DNA from: Photobacterium sp. CCB-ST2H9
GTDB lineage: Bacteria > Pseudomonadota > Gammaproteobacteria > Enterobacterales > Vibrionaceae
Assembly: GCF_023151555.2 (NCBI RefSeq)
Contig: NZ_CP100425.1
Span: forward strand, 434,001-498,000
Direction: 5' to 3'
DNA: 64,000 bases
The translations under genes were made by a program, and so were the position numbers. Positions 60,120-64,000 of the stretch are shown in pieces (position 1 is the stretch's first letter; the number at the start of each line of letters is the position of its first letter). A model generated the notes under the pieces. The model saw only the letters and a program-made list of their open reading frames with translations. It did not search any database and was not told where the DNA came from.

Positions 60120-62561
60120 ATGATGACCCAAGAGCCCAAGCGCCGTCAGGCAGCGCCGAAACCGCCCAGTGAGAAGAAACCGAGTCGCCGCAAACCTGCC
60201 GGGACGAAAAAAGCCCCGTCAAAACGTGGCACGAAGACCTCCTCGGGCAGTCAGCCAGCGAAGACTGCCGCAAAGAAAAAAGCCTCCGGCAGCCGTTTAT
60301 CCCGGTTTGGACGCTGGATGTTTTTCTCCGCACTGAAGCTGGGTCTGGCGATCCTCGCCGTGGTCTTTGTGATGGGGATATATCTCGACACGCTGGTGCG
60401 GGACAAATTTGACGGCCAGCTCTGGGACCTGCCAGCCGTGGTTTATGGCCGGGTGCTGGATCTGCAGCCGGGACAGGCCATCACACTGAATGAAGTGCGC
60501 CGGGAACTGGACGCGCTGCAATACCATAAAGTCCGTACGCCGCAGCGGGCGGGGGAGTATTCAGCATCTTCCACCCGGATCGAGCTGATCCGCCGTCCGT
60601 TTGAATTTGAAGACGGTTATGAAAGCCAGCGCCATGTCATGCTGACCTTCGATGACAGCGGGCTGAGCAAGGTGTTCGATCTGGGACGGGAGAAGGCGCT
60701 GGGCTATTTACGGATTGAACCCAAGATGCTGGGCATGCTGGGCACCAAAGAAGGCGAGCAGCGGATCTTCACGCCCCGGAAAGAGTTCCCGGAAGTGCTG
60801 ATTGACGCCCTGCTGGCGACCGAAGACCGGGATTTCTACCATCACAGTGGTGTTTCTCCGCTGGCGATATTGCGTGCGGCTGTGGTCAACCTGAGAGCCG
60901 GACGGACCGTACAGGGCGGCAGCACCCTGACGCAGCAGCTGGCGAAGAACATATTTCTGACCCGTGAACGCTCCCTGTGGCGGAAAATTCAGGAAGCCTA
61001 CATCGCAGTCATCATCGACTATCGCTACAGCAAAGATCGGATCCTCGAAGCCTATCTCAATGAAGTTTATCTCGGACAGAGCAGTGGCCGTGAGATTCAT
61101 GGCTTCGGGCTCGGTGCCCGCCTCTATTTTGGCAGACCGTTGCAGGAACTGCGGATTGATCAGCTGGCGATGCTGGTGGGCATGGTCAAAGGACCGTCTT
61201 ATTACAACCCCTGGCGTCATACAGAGCGCGCCCGGGAGCGGCGGGATCTGGTACTGCGGCTGATGCTGGATCAGGACATTCTGACCGGCCCGGAATACGA
61301 GCAGGCGGCGACCCGCAAACTGGATGTCCAGAAACAGGCGGTGATTGCCAGTCTTCAGCCGGCCTATTTCCAGTTACTGCAGCGTGAACTGACGGAAAAA
61401 GTGGGCAACCGCTTTACCCCGGGTGTGGGCCTGCGGATTTTCAGTACCCTGGATCCGGTCTCTCAGCAGGAAGCGGAACGGGCCGTTGCCCAGTGGATCC
61501 CTGCGCTGGAGAAAAAAGTGGGCGGGGAGATTGAAACGGCCATGGTCGCGGTGGATCGCCATACCGGTGAAATCCGGGCGATGATTGGCGGCAGCCGGCC
61601 GGGATACGCCGGGTTTAACCGGGCGCTGGAAGGTCGTCGTCAGATAGGCTCGCTGGTGAAACCTGCGGTCTACCTGAGTGCGCTGCGTCAGCCGGAGAAA
61701 TATACCCTGGCCACCACACTGGATGACAAACCAATTTTGCTGAAAGGAAATCAGGGCAGTGAGTGGCGGCCGCAGAACTACGATCGGCAGTTTCGCGGTA
61801 AAGTGCCGCTTTACTACGCGCTGTCACGCTCGCTCAATGTACCGACGGTGAATCTGGGTTTAGACGTTGGTTTAGATAACGTCATCACGACATTGACGGA
61901 ACTGGGCGTGTCAAAAGACGAAGTGCCCCGATTACCGTCGATCTTGCTTGGTTCTTTCACCCTGACGCCGTTTGAAGTCAGTCAGATGTTTCAGAGCCTG
62001 ACCAGTGGCGGACGGCGTGCCGAGCAGACGGCACTGCGTTCTGTCGTCGACAGGCAAGGCAAGATGCTGTACCGCCATATTCCGTCCGGCCGTCAGGTCG
62101 TGCCGGAACAAGCTGCCTGGCTGACGACTTATATGATGAAGCAGGTTGTCAGTCAGGGGACGGGGCGCTATCTGCAGTCCCGCTTTGGCTGGGCCACGCT
62201 GGCGGGTAAAACCGGGACGACGGATGATACCCGAGACAGCTGGTTTGTCGGTGCCGATGGCCGGGAAGTGGTGACCGTGTGGATGGGCCGCGATGACAAC
62301 AAACCGGTTAAACTGACTGGCGCCAGCGGGGCATTGCGTTTGTACAGTGGTTATCTGGAAAGACGTCAGCCTGAGCGTTTGCAGCTCAACTGGCCGCAAA
62401 AACTGAGTACAGTGAAATATCACCGGTTGTCAGACGGCACGCTGGGAATGGACTGCCGGGGTGAGCAATCCCTGCCGGTCTGGGACCCGACAGGGCAGCT
62501 GGCGGCGCAGTGCCGTGAAAGCAAGCCCGAGGGCTGGCTGAAAGATATGTTCAGCTGGTAG
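60120..62561 (+). CDS. mrcB: Penicillin-binding protein 1B
   Basis: Bifunctional class A peptidoglycan synthase. A lysine-rich cytoplasmic tail (about residues 1-60) and one transmembrane segment (about 72-92) precede a UB2H-like region, then the GT51 glycosyltransferase domain with ATEDRDFYHHSG (Glu about 234). The transpeptidase follows with SLVK (Ser about 511), SRSLN and KTGTTDD (about 697). It has 813 aa. ATG 60123 is a close alternative start. Confidence 0.96.
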   Translation: MMTQEPKRRQAAPKPPSEKKPSRRKPAGTKKAPSKRGTKTSSGSQPAKTAAKKKASGSRLSRFGRWMFFSALKLGLAILAVVFVMGIYLDTLVRDKFDGQLWDLPAVVYGRVLDLQPGQAITLNEVRRELDALQYHKVRTPQRAGEYSASSTRIELIRRPFEFEDGYESQRHVMLTFDDSGLSKVFDLGREKALGYLRIEPKMLGMLGTKEGEQRIFTPRKEFPEVLIDALLATEDRDFYHHSGVSPLAILRAAVVNLRAGRTVQGGSTLTQQLAKNIFLTRERSLWRKIQEAYIAVIIDYRYSKDRILEAYLNEVYLGQSSGREIHGFGLGARLYFGRPLQELRIDQLAMLVGMVKGPSYYNPWRHTERARERRDLVLRLMLDQDILTGPEYEQAATRKLDVQKQAVIASLQPAYFQLLQRELTEKVGNRFTPGVGLRIFSTLDPVSQQEAERAVAQWIPALEKKVGGEIETAMVAVDRHTGEIRAMIGGSRPGYAGFNRALEGRRQIGSLVKPAVYLSALRQPEKYTLATTLDDKPILLKGNQGSEWRPQNYDRQFRGKVPLYYALSRSLNVPTVNLGLDVGLDNVITTLTELGVSKDEVPRLPSILLGSFTLTPFEVSQMFQSLTSGGRRAEQTALRSVVDRQGKMLYRHIPSGRQVVPEQAAWLTTYMMKQVVSQGTGRYLQSRFGWATLAGKTGTTDDTRDSWFVGADGREVVTVWMGRDDNKPVKLTGASGALRLYSGYLERRQPERLQLNWPQKLSTVKYHRLSDGTLGMDCRGEQSLPVWDPTGQLAAQCRESKPEGWLKDMFSW

Positions 62562-62648
62562 GGCGTGCTCCTGCCAGCGATGAGAACCTTGCTGAGTTGT
62601 ACGGGATTAGCTGTCCGTTTTCAGTTGACTGGGTTCTGCGGTCCGGAT
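62562..62648. other. mrcB/HD-GYP convergent gap (87 bp)
   Basis: No terminator-like hairpin with a T-run was seen between these two convergent genes. Confidence 0.4.
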
Positions 62649-63914
62649 TTAGTTTTCCGGATCAAAGTAATAAGAAATCCGGGTCCGGGGGTTGAGATAC
62701 TGACGGATTGGCTCGGGCAGCTTATTGGGCAACAGAGCCCGCTCAATGGTCAGTTCACTTTCCTCCAGATCCAGAATCGGTGCTTCATTGGAGGGAACAC
62801 TGGGCTCATAAAGCAGAATGTTCGGGTAGAGCAGGCGTTTGGCATTGACGGAAATGACCATCCCGACCTGCTGGTTCGACAACAGCACCACACTGCCCGG
62901 TGGGTAGACCCCCATCATCCGGACCATCAGCGCAATATATTCCTCGCTGTACTGACCTTTCTTATGCTTGAACAGGTAGGACAGGGCACTGTACGGAATT
63001 CTGGCCTTGCTGGGATCCATCGGATGGCAGAGGTTGTCGTAGGCATTAACGACTGCCACCAGCTGGGCAAACCGGTTGATCTGGTGACCTTTCAGTCCCA
63101 TCGGATACCCGCTGCCATCCATGAGCTCATGATGCTGGCTGAGGATAGGCTTCGCGGCGTCCGGAAAGTGCTCACTCAGTTCCGACAGTTCCAGGCTGTA
63201 TTTCGGATGCAGTTTGAGGAAATTCGCCTCTGGCTCGGTGAGCGGGGTAATTTTCCGCAGGATATGGGTGGGAATTTTCTGTTTGCCGATATCGTGGAAT
63301 AAAGCACCGATGGTGATTGTTTTAATATCGCTTGCAGACATCCCGTTGGACTTGGCCAGCAGCATCGACAGCACGGCGACGTTCATGGAATGGTAGTAAA
63401 TATCTTCCGATTCTTGCGCGTCACTCATCAGATGCAGAGCCAGATTATCATTATCCAGCAGGGCATCCACCATATCACTCACCAGCTCTTTGGCATCCTG
63501 AAAAGCAGTGACCGGGCGGCTTTTAATTTTCTGCGAAATGGCGCGAAGCTGGGACAGGGAACGCTGAAAACTTTTCTCACATTGCTGGAGACTGCGTTTG
63601 TAGTTTTTCAGATGTTCAATCCGGCGTTGTTTCTCACGCCATAACCTGTCGGTATGTTTATGGATAAACCGAGCTTCCTGTTCGGAGATTTCCTTTGGCG
63701 GGCTGGCAACAGTTTCAGGCGGCAAAGGCGGGTTATCACTCTTATCCGGAAAGTGGAAAACGAATTTCAGACCCAGATTCCGGATCAGGCGGATTTGATG
63801 TTCATCCTTAATCTTAAAGTGATTAAGCATGAAGGGATGCTCCGTCCATTGCAGCGGCAATTTGATATAAAGGCCTGGTGTTAAACACTCGGTAGGGAGT
63901 TTTACGTTTGTCAT
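62649..63914 (-). CDS. HD-GYP domain c-di-GMP phosphodiesterase
   Basis: Likely hydrolyses cyclic-di-GMP, a second messenger for biofilm and motility. An N-terminal DUF3391-like domain (residues about 1-150, starting VKLPTECLTPGLYIKLPLQW) is followed by the HD-GYP domain with FHDIGKQKIP (about residue 205), HPKYS, SQHHELMDGSGYPMGLKG and VVNAYDNL. It has 421 aa. The HD and GYP residues are present, so activity is expected. Its target process is not shown. Confidence 0.93.
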   Translation of the reverse strand: MTNVKLPTECLTPGLYIKLPLQWTEHPFMLNHFKIKDEHQIRLIRNLGLKFVFHFPDKSDNPPLPPETVASPPKEISEQEARFIHKHTDRLWREKQRRIEHLKNYKRSLQQCEKSFQRSLSQLRAISQKIKSRPVTAFQDAKELVSDMVDALLDNDNLALHLMSDAQESEDIYYHSMNVAVLSMLLAKSNGMSASDIKTITIGALFHDIGKQKIPTHILRKITPLTEPEANFLKLHPKYSLELSELSEHFPDAAKPILSQHHELMDGSGYPMGLKGHQINRFAQLVAVVNAYDNLCHPMDPSKARIPYSALSYLFKHKKGQYSEEYIALMVRMMGVYPPGSVVLLSNQQVGMVISVNAKRLLYPNILLYEPSVPSNEAPILDLEESELTIERALLPNKLPEPIRQYLNPRTRISYYFDPEN

Positions 63915-64000
63915 TACCTTATTCTGTACATTCGCTTTTCAGGCCGGCGATATACGGCATGCCCGGTTAATATCATGCTGTGACAGTGGGGCAGGGCAGG
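63915..64000. other. Region upstream of the HD-GYP gene
   Basis: The last 86 bases contain no gene start that I recognise. Confidence 0.4.

Overview
The window is about 64 kb of core chromosome from a gammaproteobacterium of the family Vibrionaceae. Three things support this: the gene order (dcw cluster, lpxC, dciA, secA, then the pil locus); a LuxR/HapR-type quorum-sensing master regulator next to hpt; and protein sequences closest in memory to Vibrio and Photobacterium. Photobacterium is a guess, not a demonstrated assignment. No rRNA, tRNA, prophage, insertion sequence or CRISPR array was seen. Coding density is high and nearly every gene is recognisable.

Region 1 (1-9520) is the distal half of the division and cell-wall cluster: 5'-truncated murD, ftsW, murG, murC, ftsQ, ftsA, ftsZ, lpxC, all on the plus strand. 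ddlB, which lies between murC and ftsQ in enterics, is absent; the gap holds a hairpin and a promoter candidate. Region 2 (9521-14280) has dciA (replicative helicase loader) on the minus strand, then secA and mutT on the plus strand. Region 3 (14078-20040) is a minus-strand run: pilA, pilB, pilC, pilD (type IV pilus), coaE, zapD, yacG.

Region 4 (20041-24690) carries glpT and glpQ (glycerophosphodiester use) on the plus strand, inserted between pilA and nadC, which are neighbours in many relatives; nadC and divergent ampD follow. Region 5 (24690-41080) is central carbon metabolism: pdhR with two operators, aceE, aceF, lpd, a chemoreceptor gene, a patatin/POTRA/beta-barrel outer-membrane protein gene, acnB, a glycerate kinase gene and yacL.

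Region 6 (41081-48290) holds nutrient and population sensing: a PII gene and amtB behind a sigma-54 promoter, a Fur-boxed fbpABC ferric-iron transporter, the HapR/LitR homologue with a Qrr small-RNA pairing site at its ribosome binding site, and hpt. Region 7 (48290-64000) has can, yadGH, the minus-strand block thpR-sfsA-dksA-gluQ-pcnB-folK-panB-panC, then hrpB, mrcB and an HD-GYP gene.

I found no wholly new multi-gene system. The most interesting signals are regulatory: a pcnB reading frame that appears to start at AUC, an NtrC-type enhancer embedded in the yacL terminator, a promoter -10 hexamer in the loop of a terminator-like hairpin before ftsQ, a 17-bp tandem repeat between thpR and hrpB, and the unusual position of glpTQ.
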